Assembly: GCA_022702125.1 (NCBI GenBank)
Contig: JAKOND010000148.1
Location: 1 to 50,023 of the forward strand
Length of the DNA: 50,023 bases
Direction: 5' to 3'
Source: Burkholderiaceae bacterium
Lineage (GTDB): Bacteria; Pseudomonadota; Gammaproteobacteria; Burkholderiales; Burkholderiaceae_C
A program made the position numbers and the translations under genes. Shown in pieces: positions 7,697-16,010 of this stretch (the stretch's first letter is position 1; the number at the start of each line of letters is the position of its first letter). The notes beneath the pieces were generated by a model. That model searched no databases. It saw only the letters and a program-made list of their open reading frames with translations, and had not been told where the DNA came from.

Positions 7697-9084
7697 ACCC
7701 GGCCGGCGCCCCGCCGGCCCCCGCGTCCGCCGCGCCGCCGGCGGCAACCAGCATCGTCGCCCGGCTGACCCGCGCGCTCATCCTGTGGGTCGGCGGCATC
7801 TGGCTGGCCTGCATCCTCGGCGTCGCCTGGTACGTGCAGCGCGAGATCAAGCACTACTTCGACAGCGAAATGCGCGAGAGCGCCCACCGGCTGATCGATG
7901 TCGCCGTCGGCCAGCTCGATCTCGACGACCTGCCCGGTCCGGGCGACCCGCCGGTGATCGCCCCGCCGCCGCTCATCGCGGGCGACGCCGTCGTCTACCA
8001 GCTGGTCGATACCCGCGGCCGGGTGCTGATGCGCCCGCAGGAGGCGCCGGCCAGGCCCTTCGACAGCGCGCTCACGCCCGGCTTCTCCACGACCGGACCG
8101 TGGCGCATCTTCACGGTCCAGCATCCCACGCTGCCGCTGATGCTGCGCCTGGCCGAACCCCTGGGCGAGCGCCGCGACGCGGTGCGGCGGGTCATGTTCG
8201 GGCTGATCCTGCCGATGGTGGCGATGCTGCCCCTGCTGGCCTGGACGCTGCGCGGCATCGCCCGGCGCCAGCTGCGCACGCTGCAGCGCATCGAGGCCGA
8301 GATCGGCCAGCGCGGCAGCAACGACCTGCGCTCCATCCCGCTCGACGGCCTGCCGCGCGAGCTGCGCTCCATGGGCGAGCACGTCAACCACCTGCTGGCG
8401 CGGCTGTCGCATGCGCTCGACGTGGAACGCGCCCTGTCGGCCAATGCGGCGCACGAGCTGCGCACCCCGCTGGCCGCCACCCGGCTGCGGCTGCAGACCG
8501 CGCTCGACCACACGATCGACCGGGCCGACGTGCAGGCCGCGGTCGATTCGCTCGGCGTACTGAGCCAGCGCACCGAGAAGCTGCTGCAGTTCTCGCGCGC
8601 CGAGTCGTCCGCATCGCTCAGCCAGGCGCCGGTGGACCTGGTGCAGCTCGCCGCGGTGGTGGCGCAGGACTTCTGGCAGACCGACGCGGTGCGCCAGCGC
8701 CTGACGCTCGACGTGCCCGACGACGATCTGCCCTCCGCGCTCGGCGACTTCGACACCCTGGCCATCGCGCTGCGCAACCTGGTCGAGAACGCGCTGCGCT
8801 ACAGCAGCGGGCGGGTCGAGATCCAGGTGGTTCCACCCTGCTCGGTGCGGGTCCGGGACCACGGCCCCGGCGTCCCGGCGCGACGGCTCCAGTCCATGCG
8901 CCAGCGCCACGTGCGCCATTCCGAGGACCAGGTGGGCTACGGGCTGGGCCTGTCCATCGTCACCTCCATCGTCGAGCGCCACCGCGGCCGCCTCGAACTG
9001 GTTTCGCCGCTGACCGACGGCAGCCCGGGCTTCGAAGCCCGGCTCGAACTGCCGGCGCAACCGCACGCCCCGACCGGCGCCTGA
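7693..9084 (+). CDS. Sensor histidine kinase partner of the OmpR-family regulator (PmrB/QseC-like)
   Basis: A 463-residue membrane kinase. It has an N-terminal helix (about 28-48), a periplasmic loop of about 115 residues, a second helix (about 167-188), a HAMP-like linker, the HisKA box with H254 in SANAAHELRTPLAATRL, and an ATPase domain with N box LRNLVENALRYSSG, G1 VRDHGPGVPAR and G2 GYGLGLSIV. The start is GTG 7693 inside the regulator's stop codon, a translationally coupled pair. The loop has an unusual Pro/Asp-rich patch (LDDLPGPGDPPVIAPPPL). I cannot see a PmrB-type iron-binding ExxE pair in it, so the signal is open. A GC hairpin follows the stop. Confidence 0.9.
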   Translation: MNPAGAPPAPASAAPPAATSIVARLTRALILWVGGIWLACILGVAWYVQREIKHYFDSEMRESAHRLIDVAVGQLDLDDLPGPGDPPVIAPPPLIAGDAVVYQLVDTRGRVLMRPQEAPARPFDSALTPGFSTTGPWRIFTVQHPTLPLMLRLAEPLGERRDAVRRVMFGLILPMVAMLPLLAWTLRGIARRQLRTLQRIEAEIGQRGSNDLRSIPLDGLPRELRSMGEHVNHLLARLSHALDVERALSANAAHELRTPLAATRLRLQTALDHTIDRADVQAAVDSLGVLSQRTEKLLQFSRAESSASLSQAPVDLVQLAAVVAQDFWQTDAVRQRLTLDVPDDDLPSALGDFDTLAIALRNLVENALRYSSGRVEIQVVPPCSVRVRDHGPGVPARRLQSMRQRHVRHSEDQVGYGLGLSIVTSIVERHRGRLELVSPLTDGSPGFEARLELPAQPHAPTGA

Positions 9085-9088
9085 GCAC

Positions 9089-9125
9089 CGGGGCCGGCCG
9101 GACCGCCGCCGACCGGCGCGGCCCG
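9089..9125 (+). terminator. GC hairpin after the two-component operon
   Basis: Arms 9089-9101 and 9113-9125 form about 12 pairs with two single-base bulges around an 11-base loop, five bases after the kinase stop. No U-tract follows. Confidence 0.38.
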
Positions 9126-9276
9126 CCCGTCGCCGTGGGGGCGGCAGGCACGCGCGCGACATCGCTCCGGGCGGGGCTGGGTCTAGAATTTGCGGCTCCC
9201 TCCGGTCCGCTCGCGCAGCGGCACCGCAGGAAAACGAGACAACATCCGACTTCCCGCCCCCTAGCATCCCCACTCC

Positions 9277-10980
9277 ATGACCCACGACGAAATCCTGGCC
9301 CAGTACGGCCCCCGCGAATCGATGGAATACGACGTGGTCGTCGTCGGCGCGGGCCCGGCCGGCCTGTCCGCCGCCATCCGCCTCAAGCAGCGCGCCGCCG
9401 AAGCCGGCTCCGAACTGTCGGTGGTGGTGCTGGAGAAAGGCTCCGAACCCGGCGCGCACATCCTCTCGGGCGCCATCATGGACCCGATCGCGCTGAAGGA
9501 GCTGTTCCCCGACTGGAAGAAGCGCGGCGCGCCGCTGAACCAGCCGGTCACCGAGGACGCCTTCATGTTCCTCGGCGAGAAAGGCGGCACCCGCACCCCC
9601 GAATTCCTGCTGCCCGACTGCTTCAAGAACCACGGCAACTACATCATCAGCCTGGGCAACTTCACCCGCTGGCTGGCCCAGCAGGCCGAGGAACTCGGCG
9701 TGGAGATCTTCCCCGGCTTCCCGGCCGCCGAGGTGCTCTACAACGACGACGGCTCGGTCAAGGGCGTGGCCACCGGCAACCTCGGCATCGGCAAGGACGG
9801 CGAGCCGACCGACGAGTTCCAGCTCGGCATGGAACTGCACGGCAAGTACACCGTCTTCGCCGAAGGCTCGCGCGGCCACCTCGGCCGCCAGCTCATCGCC
9901 CGCTTCAACCTGGCCGAGGACAAGGACCCGCAGAGCTACGGCATCGGCATCAAGGAACTCTGGGAGATCGACCCGGCGCGCCACACCCCCGGCCTGGCGC
10001 TGCACAGCGCGGGCTGGCCGCTGGACGCCGACACCTACGGCGGCTCCTTCATGTACCACGCGGAGAACAACCAGGTCATCGTCGGCTTCGTGGTCGGGCT
10101 GGACTACCAGAACCCCTACCTGAGCCCGTTCGAGGAATTCCAGCGCTGGAAGACCCATCCCAACATCCGCTGGTACTTCGAGAGCGACGGCAAGGACCCG
10201 GCCTGGAAGAAGCCCCGGCGCATCTCCTACGGCGCGCGCGCCCTGACCGCCGGCGGCCTGCTGGCCCTGCCCAAGACGGTCTTCCCCGGCGGCGCGCTGA
10301 TCGGCTGCGAGGCCGGCTACCTCAACGCGAGCCGCATCAAGGGCAGCCACGCCGCCATCAAGACCGGCATGCTGGCCGCGGACGCCGCCTTCGACGCCAT
10401 CGCCGCCGGCCGCCGGCACGACGAACTGTCCGCCTACCCAGAAGCCTTCGAGAAGAGCTGGCTGCACACCGAACTGCACAAGGCGCGCAACTTCAAGCAG
10501 TGGTTCAAGAAGGGCCGCGGCATCGCGACGATCATGACCGGCTTCGAGCAGTTCGTGCTCAAGGGCAACATCCCCTGGACCATCCACCGCCGCGAGGCCG
10601 ACCACGCGCGCCTGAAGCCGGCGCGCGAATGCAAGCCCATCGTCTACCCCAAGCCCGACGGCGTGCTGACCTTCGACAAGCTCTCCAGCGTGTTCATCAG
10701 CAACACCAACCATGCGGAGAACCAGCCGGCGCACCTGACGCTCAAGGACCCGACGGTGCCCGAGCGCATCAACCTGCCGGTGTATTCCGGCCCCGAGGGC
10801 CGCTACTGCCCGGCCGGGGTCTACGAGTACGTCGAGGCCAACGACCAGGGCGACCGCCGGCTGCAGATCAACGCGCAGAACTGCGTGCACTGCAAGACCT
10901 GCGACATCAAGGACCCGACGCAGAACATCGTCTGGGTGACGCCCGAAGGCGGCGGTGGCCCGAACTACTCCGGCATGTAG
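9277..10980 (+). CDS. Electron transfer flavoprotein-ubiquinone oxidoreductase
   Basis: ETF-QO (567 residues) passes electrons from electron transfer flavoprotein, reduced by acyl-CoA and other dehydrogenases, to ubiquinone in the membrane. Visible are the N-terminal FAD motif DVVVVGAGPAGLSAAIRL, the central ubiquinone-binding and oxidoreductase region, and the C-terminal [4Fe-4S] segment with CPAG followed by NCVHCKTCDIKDPTQNIVW, supplying four cysteines. Length and colinearity match full bacterial ETF-QO. The start MTHDEILAQYGPRESMEYD fits homologues. A TAGAAT at 9184-9189 is a possible -10, although it has no good -35. The etfAB genes are not in the window. The gene probably supports fatty acid or amino acid oxidation. 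Confidence 0.95.
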   Translation: MTHDEILAQYGPRESMEYDVVVVGAGPAGLSAAIRLKQRAAEAGSELSVVVLEKGSEPGAHILSGAIMDPIALKELFPDWKKRGAPLNQPVTEDAFMFLGEKGGTRTPEFLLPDCFKNHGNYIISLGNFTRWLAQQAEELGVEIFPGFPAAEVLYNDDGSVKGVATGNLGIGKDGEPTDEFQLGMELHGKYTVFAEGSRGHLGRQLIARFNLAEDKDPQSYGIGIKELWEIDPARHTPGLALHSAGWPLDADTYGGSFMYHAENNQVIVGFVVGLDYQNPYLSPFEEFQRWKTHPNIRWYFESDGKDPAWKKPRRISYGARALTAGGLLALPKTVFPGGALIGCEAGYLNASRIKGSHAAIKTGMLAADAAFDAIAAGRRHDELSAYPEAFEKSWLHTELHKARNFKQWFKKGRGIATIMTGFEQFVLKGNIPWTIHRREADHARLKPARECKPIVYPKPDGVLTFDKLSSVFISNTNHAENQPAHLTLKDPTVPERINLPVYSGPEGRYCPAGVYEYVEANDQGDRRLQINAQNCVHCKTCDIKDPTQNIVWVTPEGGGGPNYSGM

Positions 10981-11014
10981 GCGAGCCGCCACCGCCCATG
11001 CGCCTTCCTCGTCC

Positions 11015-13267
11015 ATGACGCCTCCGCAGGAGCCCGCACCCGCCGACACGCCCGCAGCACCGGATGCGCCGACCAGCGCTGCGGACCCCGCGGTCCTGCT
11101 CGAAGCCCTGTCGGCCCGGCTGGCGCAACTGCAGGCGCGCCACGACGACCTGGAGGCCCAGAACCGGGTCCTGCGCTACAGCCAGCGCGCGGCCGAAAGC
11201 GCCTCGGTCCGGTTCGAGACGCTGTTCTCCAGCGTGCCGCTGGCGCTGATGGTGATCGACGAATACGACATGGTGGTGCAGAGCAACGCCATGGCGCAGC
11301 GCCTGTTCCAGCCCACGCTGCACGACCGGCCGCTGACCTCGCTCATGCCCTTCGTCAGCGCGGGCCACATCGGCAAGGTCACGCACGGGTTCTCCGAGGC
11401 GCGCCGCCAGGGCCGCAGCGAGACGGCCGAGGTGGTCTTCACCATCGGCGATTCGGGCGGCACCATGACCGGCGACCTGCAGATCCGCCGGATCGACGTT
11501 CCGCGCGGCCTGGTCGACGACGCGCACGAGGCGCCGTCGGCCAGCGGACACGACGAGGGGGAGCCGGCGTACCACTACATCTGCGCCATCGTCGACCAGG
11601 GCCCGCTGCTGGCCGAGCGCCGGGCGCTGCAGCACAGCGCGATGACGCTGCAGCAGCGCAACGAGCAGCTGCGGGCCAGCGAGAGCCGCCTGGAGGCGGT
11701 CATCGATTCGGCGCTCGACGCCATCGTGTGCGTCGACGCGAACCAGTGCGTCACCGTCTTCAACCCGGCCGCCGCCGCGCTGTTCCAGTGCCCGGCGTCG
11801 CAGGCGCTGGGCACCCCGCTGTCGCGCTTCCTGCCCGACGCGCCGCATGTGCTGTCGTTCTCGCAGATCTCGACCAATGCCATGCTCGGCGAGATGACGG
11901 CGCGCACCGCCACCGGGCACGAACTGATGGTGGAGATCAGCGTCTCCTTCGAGCAGCGCGACGGCGACGCCACCACCACGCTCTTCGCCCACGACCTGAC
12001 CGGCCGCAGGAAGGCCGAAGCGCACCGTGCCACGCTGGAGGCGCAGCTGCGCGAGTCGCAGAAGATGCAGGCGGTCGGCACCATGGCCGGCGGCATCGCG
12101 CACGACTTCAACAACATCCTGAGCGCCATCCTCGGCAACGTGGAACTCGCCATCGCCGACGCCGGCCCGGACTCGCCGGCGCAGCTCAGCCTGGTCGAGA
12201 TCGGCAAGGCCGGACGGCGCGCGCGCGATCTGGTGCGGCAGATCCTGACCTTCAGCCGCAACGAACCCAGCCGGCGCCAGCCGGTGTCCATCGCCGAGGT
12301 GGTCGCCGAAACCGGCCGGATGCTGCGGGTGACCCTGCCGCCGCACATCGAGATGCGCCTGAGCGCGAGCACCGACCTGCCCCCGATCCTGGGCGACGCC
12401 ACCCAGGTGGAGCAGGTCCTGCTCAACCTGGGCACGAACGCGGTCCATGCGCTGGGGACCGCCCACGGCAGCTTCGCCATGACCGCCATCGCGCAGAACC
12501 CGCCGCAGAAGGTGCGCGACCGGCTCGGCCTGCGCGAGGGGCGCTATGTCGCGGTCTCGGTGGCCGACACGGGCAGCGGCATGGACGCATCGACGCTCGA
12601 ACGCATCTTCGAGCCCTTCTTCACCACCAAGCCGGTCGGCCAGGGCACCGGCCTGGGCCTGGCGGTGGTGCACGGCGTGATGCGCAACCACCAGGGCGCC
12701 ATCGACGTGCGCAGCGAGCCCGGCCGCGGCAGCGTCTTCACTTTGTATTTCCCGGTGCTTCCGATGCCGGAGCCGATCGGGGGCGGGGCCGCGCCTGGCG
12801 GAGCGCCGGCCGAGCCCGCCCCGGCTTCCGCGGCGCCGGCGCCCGGCGCCGCGCCGCAGCCGGTCGCGCAACCCGCCAGCGAGGGCGAGGGCCGCCACGT
12901 GCTGTACGTGGACGACGACCATGCGCTCGTGTTCCTGGTGCGGCGGCTGCTCACCCGCCGCGGCTACCGCGTCACCGGCCTGACCGATCCCTACGAGGCC
13001 GAACAGGCGCTGCGCGACACGCCCGGGGCCTTCGACCTGCTGGTGACCGACTACAACATGCCCGGCTACTCCGGCGTGGACCTGGTGCGCACCGCCAAGG
13101 CGCTGCGGCCCGACCTGCCGGTGGCGCTGGCCTCGGGCCACATCACCGCCGAGATCGAGCGCGCCGCGCGCGAGGCCGGCGCGCTGGAGCTGATCTACAA
13201 GCCCAACGACGTCGAGGAACTGTGCGCCACCGTGCAGCGGCTGGTGGCGGGACCCGATGCGGCCTGA
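11015..13267 (+). CDS. Hybrid sensor histidine kinase, PAS-PAS-HisKA-HATPase-REC
   Basis: A 750-residue kinase with no clear membrane helix, so probably cytoplasmic. The order is a short coiled region (about 28-62), PAS 1 (about 65-175, FSSVPLALMVIDEYDMVVQS), a second coil, PAS 2 (about 228-340, VIDSALDAIVCVDANQCVTV), HisKA with H363 in AGGIAHDFNNILSAILGN, HATPase with GTGLGLAVVHGVM, a Pro/Ala-rich linker (about 590-625), and a receiver with D679 in LLVTDYNMPGYSG. The HDFNN form of the H box is typical of NtrB-like and chemotaxis-associated hybrid kinases. No Hpt protein or response regulator is adjacent, so the output partner is unknown. ATG 11015 is preferred to ATG 10955, which lies inside the ETF-QO gene. 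It overlaps the next gene by 11 bases. Confidence 0.9.
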   Translation: MTPPQEPAPADTPAAPDAPTSAADPAVLLEALSARLAQLQARHDDLEAQNRVLRYSQRAAESASVRFETLFSSVPLALMVIDEYDMVVQSNAMAQRLFQPTLHDRPLTSLMPFVSAGHIGKVTHGFSEARRQGRSETAEVVFTIGDSGGTMTGDLQIRRIDVPRGLVDDAHEAPSASGHDEGEPAYHYICAIVDQGPLLAERRALQHSAMTLQQRNEQLRASESRLEAVIDSALDAIVCVDANQCVTVFNPAAAALFQCPASQALGTPLSRFLPDAPHVLSFSQISTNAMLGEMTARTATGHELMVEISVSFEQRDGDATTTLFAHDLTGRRKAEAHRATLEAQLRESQKMQAVGTMAGGIAHDFNNILSAILGNVELAIADAGPDSPAQLSLVEIGKAGRRARDLVRQILTFSRNEPSRRQPVSIAEVVAETGRMLRVTLPPHIEMRLSASTDLPPILGDATQVEQVLLNLGTNAVHALGTAHGSFAMTAIAQNPPQKVRDRLGLREGRYVAVSVADTGSGMDASTLERIFEPFFTTKPVGQGTGLGLAVVHGVMRNHQGAIDVRSEPGRGSVFTLYFPVLPMPEPIGGGAAPGGAPAEPAPASAAPAPGAAPQPVAQPASEGEGRHVLYVDDDHALVFLVRRLLTRRGYRVTGLTDPYEAEQALRDTPGAFDLLVTDYNMPGYSGVDLVRTAKALRPDLPVALASGHITAEIERAAREAGALELIYKPNDVEELCATVQRLVAGPDAA

Positions 13268-13976
13268 GGCGCCCGTCGCGGTCGCCAGCCTGGCGCGGCT
13301 GGAACCGTTGCCGCCGCCGCCGGCCTGGGAGCCGGTCCCGCTGCATGCCGACGACGACCTGCTGGTCTTCGACAAGCCCGCCGGCCTGCTGTCGGTGCCC
13401 GGGCGCGGGGCCGATGCGCAGGACTGTCTGGCGCACCGCGTGCAGGCCGTCTTCCCCGAAGCCCTGGTGGTGCACCGGCTGGACCTGGCGACCTCCGGCC
13501 TGGTGGTGATGGCGCGCGGCCCCGCAACCCAGCGGGCCCTCGGCCGGGCCTTCGAGACCCGCCGGGTGCGCAAGCGCTACCACGCGGTCGTCGCCGGATT
13601 GCCCGAGGCGGACGGCCCCGAGGACGCCGGGGGCTGGTCCCGCATCGACCTGCCGCTGGCGGTGGACTGGCCGCGCCGGCCGCTGCAGAAGATCGACGCC
13701 GTCCACGGCCGCCCCAGCCTGACCCGCTGGCGCCTGCTGTCGCACGATGCCGCCGCCGGCACGAGCCGTCTCGAACTCGAACCCCTGACCGGGCGCAGCC
13801 ACCAGCTGCGCGTCCACCTGCTGGCCATCGGCCACCCGATCCTGGGCGACGCGCTCTACGCGCCGCCGGCGGCGCGCTCCGCCGCGCCCCGGCTGCTGCT
13901 GCATGCGGCCGAACTCGGCGTCGCGCACCCGTCCACCGGCGCGCCGCTGCGCTGGACCGCGCCGCCGACGTTCTGA
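13257..13976 (+). CDS. RluA-family RNA pseudouridine synthase
   Basis: A 239-residue enzyme that isomerises uridine to pseudouridine in rRNA or tRNA. The catalytic aspartate lies in VVHRLDLATSGLVVMARG. The other family motifs are present: LLVFDKPAGLLSVPGRG near the N terminus, RKRYHAVVAG after the catalytic loop, and ELEPLTGRSHQLRVHLLAIG near the C terminus. There is no N-terminal S4 domain, and the short length matches RluA (23S rRNA 746 and tRNA 32) rather than RluC or RluD. The target site is therefore a family-based guess. The ATG lies inside the last codons of the hybrid kinase gene, so the two are probably translationally coupled although their functions look unrelated. Confidence 0.9.
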   Translation: MRPEAPVAVASLARLEPLPPPPAWEPVPLHADDDLLVFDKPAGLLSVPGRGADAQDCLAHRVQAVFPEALVVHRLDLATSGLVVMARGPATQRALGRAFETRRVRKRYHAVVAGLPEADGPEDAGGWSRIDLPLAVDWPRRPLQKIDAVHGRPSLTRWRLLSHDAAAGTSRLELEPLTGRSHQLRVHLLAIGHPILGDALYAPPAARSAAPRLLLHAAELGVAHPSTGAPLRWTAPPTF

Positions 13977-14054
13977 CGGGCCGATTTCCGACCGCCCGCC
14001 CGCAACGGCGGGGTACGCTCGGTGCCTCCGGTTTTTTCTTTCCATTCCCCGACC

Positions 14055-14654
14055 ATGCGCATTTCCGTTCCCCTGCCCCAGGCCTACCGCCTGCTCAACC
14101 ACGGCCCGACGGTGCTGGTCTCGGCCGCGCACGCCGGCCAGGCCAATGCGATGGCCGCCGCCTGGGCCATGCCGCTGGATTTCGACCCGCCCAAGGTCGC
14201 GGTGGTGCTGGACAAAGCCACCCGCACCCGGGAGCTGGTCGAGGCCGCCGGCGGCTTCGCGCTCAGCGTGCCCTGCAGCGGCCAGGCCGCGCTCGTCGTC
14301 GCGCTGGGCACCGAGACCGGGAAGTCGCTGCCCGACAAGCTCGCGGCCCTCGCCGTTCCCACGTTCCCCGCTAGCGAAACAGAAGCGCCGCTGATCGACG
14401 GCTGCGTCGCCTGGCTGGAATGCCGTCTGCTGCCCGAAGACGGCATCCAGCAGCGCTACGACCTGTTCCTGGGCGAGGTGGTGGCGGCCTGGGCCGACGA
14501 CCGGGTCTTCTCCGGCGGGCGCTGGCATTTCGACGCCGCGCCGGATGCGCTGCGCACGCTGCACCACGTGGCGGGCGGGCAGTTCTTCGCCATCGGCGCG
14601 CCGGTGGACGGCAAGGCGCCGGCGAGCGCCCCGGCCGCCGCCGACCCCGCCTGA
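14055..14654 (+). CDS. Flavin reductase-like FMN-binding split-barrel protein
   Basis: A 199-residue protein of the flavin reductase/DIM6-NTAB group, which bind FMN and reduce flavin with NAD(P)H or act as flavoproteins. The N-terminal strand set LLNHGPTVLVSAAHAGQANAMAAAWAMPLDF, followed by PPKVAVVLDKATRTRELVEA, is characteristic. ATG 14055 is chosen because the family alignment begins there; in-frame codons upstream are poorly conserved in type. The 5' region is pyrimidine-rich (GGTTTTTTCTTTCC) with no purine ribosome site. A TACGCT about 40 bp upstream may be a -10. The C-terminal 15 residues are Ala/Pro-rich. It lies 15 bp before the dehydrogenase gene and is probably co-transcribed with it. 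Confidence 0.8.
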   Translation: MRISVPLPQAYRLLNHGPTVLVSAAHAGQANAMAAAWAMPLDFDPPKVAVVLDKATRTRELVEAAGGFALSVPCSGQAALVVALGTETGKSLPDKLAALAVPTFPASETEAPLIDGCVAWLECRLLPEDGIQQRYDLFLGEVVAAWADDRVFSGGRWHFDAAPDALRTLHHVAGGQFFAIGAPVDGKAPASAPAAADPA

Positions 14655-14669
14655 ACCGCGCGACCCGCC

Positions 14670-15440
14670 ATGAACGCTTCCGCGGCCCTCGCCCACCTCT
14701 ACATCCTGACCGGCGCCTCGCGCGGCATGGGCCGCGCCATGGCCTCGCAGCTGCTGCGGCCCGGCCACCGGCTGGTCTGCATCGCCCGCAACGACGATCC
14801 GTCGCTGGCGGACGAGGCGCGGCGGGCCGGCATCGAGATCGACCAGTGGCGGCTCGACCTGGCCGACGGCGCTGCCGCCGCCGCCCGGCTGCGGGCATGG
14901 CTGGCCGGCCGGCCGTCCGGCGCCTGGTCGGGCGCCACGCTGATCAACAACGCCGGCGCCATCCCGCCGGTGGTGCCGCTCCATGCGGCGGACGCCGGGG
15001 ACACGGCGCATGCCCTGCGGGTCGGACTCGAGGCCCCGATGCTGCTGAGCGCCGCTTTCCTGGCCGCGACCCGCGGCTGGACGGTGCCGCGCCGGGTGCT
15101 CAACATCTCCTCGGGCCTGGGCCGCCGGCCGATGGCCTCGCAGGCCGCCTACTGCACCGCCAAGGCCGGCATGGACATGTTCACCCGCTGCGCCGCGCTG
15201 GACGAGGCGCGGCGCCCGGACGGCGCCCGGCTGTGCTCGCTGGCGCCGGGCGTGATCGACACCGACATGCAAGCGCACCTGCGCGGCGCCGATGCCGGCG
15301 ACTTCCCCGACCGCGGCCGCTTCGCCGCGCTGCAGGCCCAGCGGCAGCTCACCTCGCCCGAAGCCGCCGCGCGGCAGGTGCTGGCCTACCTGGCGCGGCC
15401 GGACTTCGGCGACGAGCCGGTGGCCGACGTGCGCGGCTGA
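14670..15440 (+). CDS. Short-chain dehydrogenase/reductase
   Basis: A 256-residue classical SDR that oxidises or reduces a carbonyl or hydroxyl with NAD(P). The Rossmann motif TGASRGMG is at about residues 14-21, with NNAG near 91-94, the catalytic Ser in VLNISSGLGRRP, and the YxxxK pair in AAYCTAKAGMDMF. The layout and the LAPGVIDTDMQAHLR segment recall sepiapterin reductase/benzil reductase-type SDRs. An acidic residue rather than a clear Arg/Lys pair follows the second strand, so cofactor preference is uncertain. It follows the flavin reductase-like gene by 15 bp. The substrate is unknown. Confidence 0.87.
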   Translation: MNASAALAHLYILTGASRGMGRAMASQLLRPGHRLVCIARNDDPSLADEARRAGIEIDQWRLDLADGAAAAARLRAWLAGRPSGAWSGATLINNAGAIPPVVPLHAADAGDTAHALRVGLEAPMLLSAAFLAATRGWTVPRRVLNISSGLGRRPMASQAAYCTAKAGMDMFTRCAALDEARRPDGARLCSLAPGVIDTDMQAHLRGADAGDFPDRGRFAALQAQRQLTSPEAAARQVLAYLARPDFGDEPVADVRG

Positions 15441-15441
15441 G

Positions 15442-15469
15442 CCGGGCGCCCCGTGTCCTCGGGGCCCGG
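15442..15469. terminator. Bidirectional hairpin between the SDR and uspA genes
   Basis: CCGGG-(CG bulge)-CCCCG, loop TGTCCT, CGGGG-CCCGG: ten G-C pairs between two convergent stop codons. It lacks a U-tract. Confidence 0.48.
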
Positions 15470-15476
15470 TCCCGCC

Positions 15477-15920
15477 TCAATCCCGCACCACCAGCACCGG
15501 CAGGTGCGAACCCGACAGCACCCGCTGGGTCACGCTGCCCAGCACCAGCTTCTCCAGCGCGCTGCGGCCGTGCGAGCCGACGACGATCAGGTCGGCGTGC
15601 TGCCGGGTCGCGGTGTCGAGGATGCCGGCCTGGATGCTGTCCGCCTCCACCCGCAGCACCTGGTGCGGCACGCCCTGGGCGCTGGCGGCCAGGACCGTCT
15701 CCACTTCGGCCAGCGCCGCGTCGGCTTCGCCGTTGGCCGCCTGCAGGTACTGCGCCTGGCCGTAGGCGAAGTCGGTGCCCACGCCGACGAAGGGATACGG
15801 ATTGACCACGAACACCACCGTCATCCGGCTGCCGCAGGTGCGGCTCAGGTCGGTGGCGGCGCGCAGCGCCTGCAGCGCCAGTTCCGAACCGTCGATGGCG
15901 ACGAGGATGTGCTTGAACAT
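15477..15920 (-). CDS. Universal stress protein, UspA family
   Basis: A 147-residue single-domain USP that opens MFKHILVAIDGSELALQAL, the standard first strand and helix. The ATP-binding motif G-x2-G-x9-G-S is complete in GSHGRSALEKLVLGSVTQRV near the C terminus, so this is an ATP-binding type rather than a strict UspA. A strong GGAAGGAG lies 7-14 nt before the ATG. The role is stress survival by an unspecified mechanism. It stands alone, convergent with the SDR gene and 90 bp downstream of the oxygenase gene on the same strand. Confidence 0.93.
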   Translation of the reverse strand: MFKHILVAIDGSELALQALRAATDLSRTCGSRMTVVFVVNPYPFVGVGTDFAYGQAQYLQAANGEADAALAEVETVLAASAQGVPHQVLRVEADSIQAGILDTATRQHADLIVVGSHGRSALEKLVLGSVTQRVLSGSHLPVLVVRD

Positions 15921-16010
15921 GGGGCGACTCCTTCCTGCGTAGTGGCGACCTGCCCATCTTGCCGCATCCGACCGCCGCCGCCGCCCCCCAAGACCCGGGC
16001 CGGACGCCGG

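Noticed and set aside
7663-11049. An 1128-codon frame antisense to the kinase and ETF-QO genes
   Set aside because: Repetitive Gly/Val/Ala/Arg composition with no motif, opposite two intact conserved genes. Shadow frame.
14030-14045. T-rich run before the flavin reductase-like gene as a terminator tail
   Set aside because: The only stem (CCCGCC/GGCGGG near 14000) is about 20 bases away; the run more likely belongs to the 5' leader.
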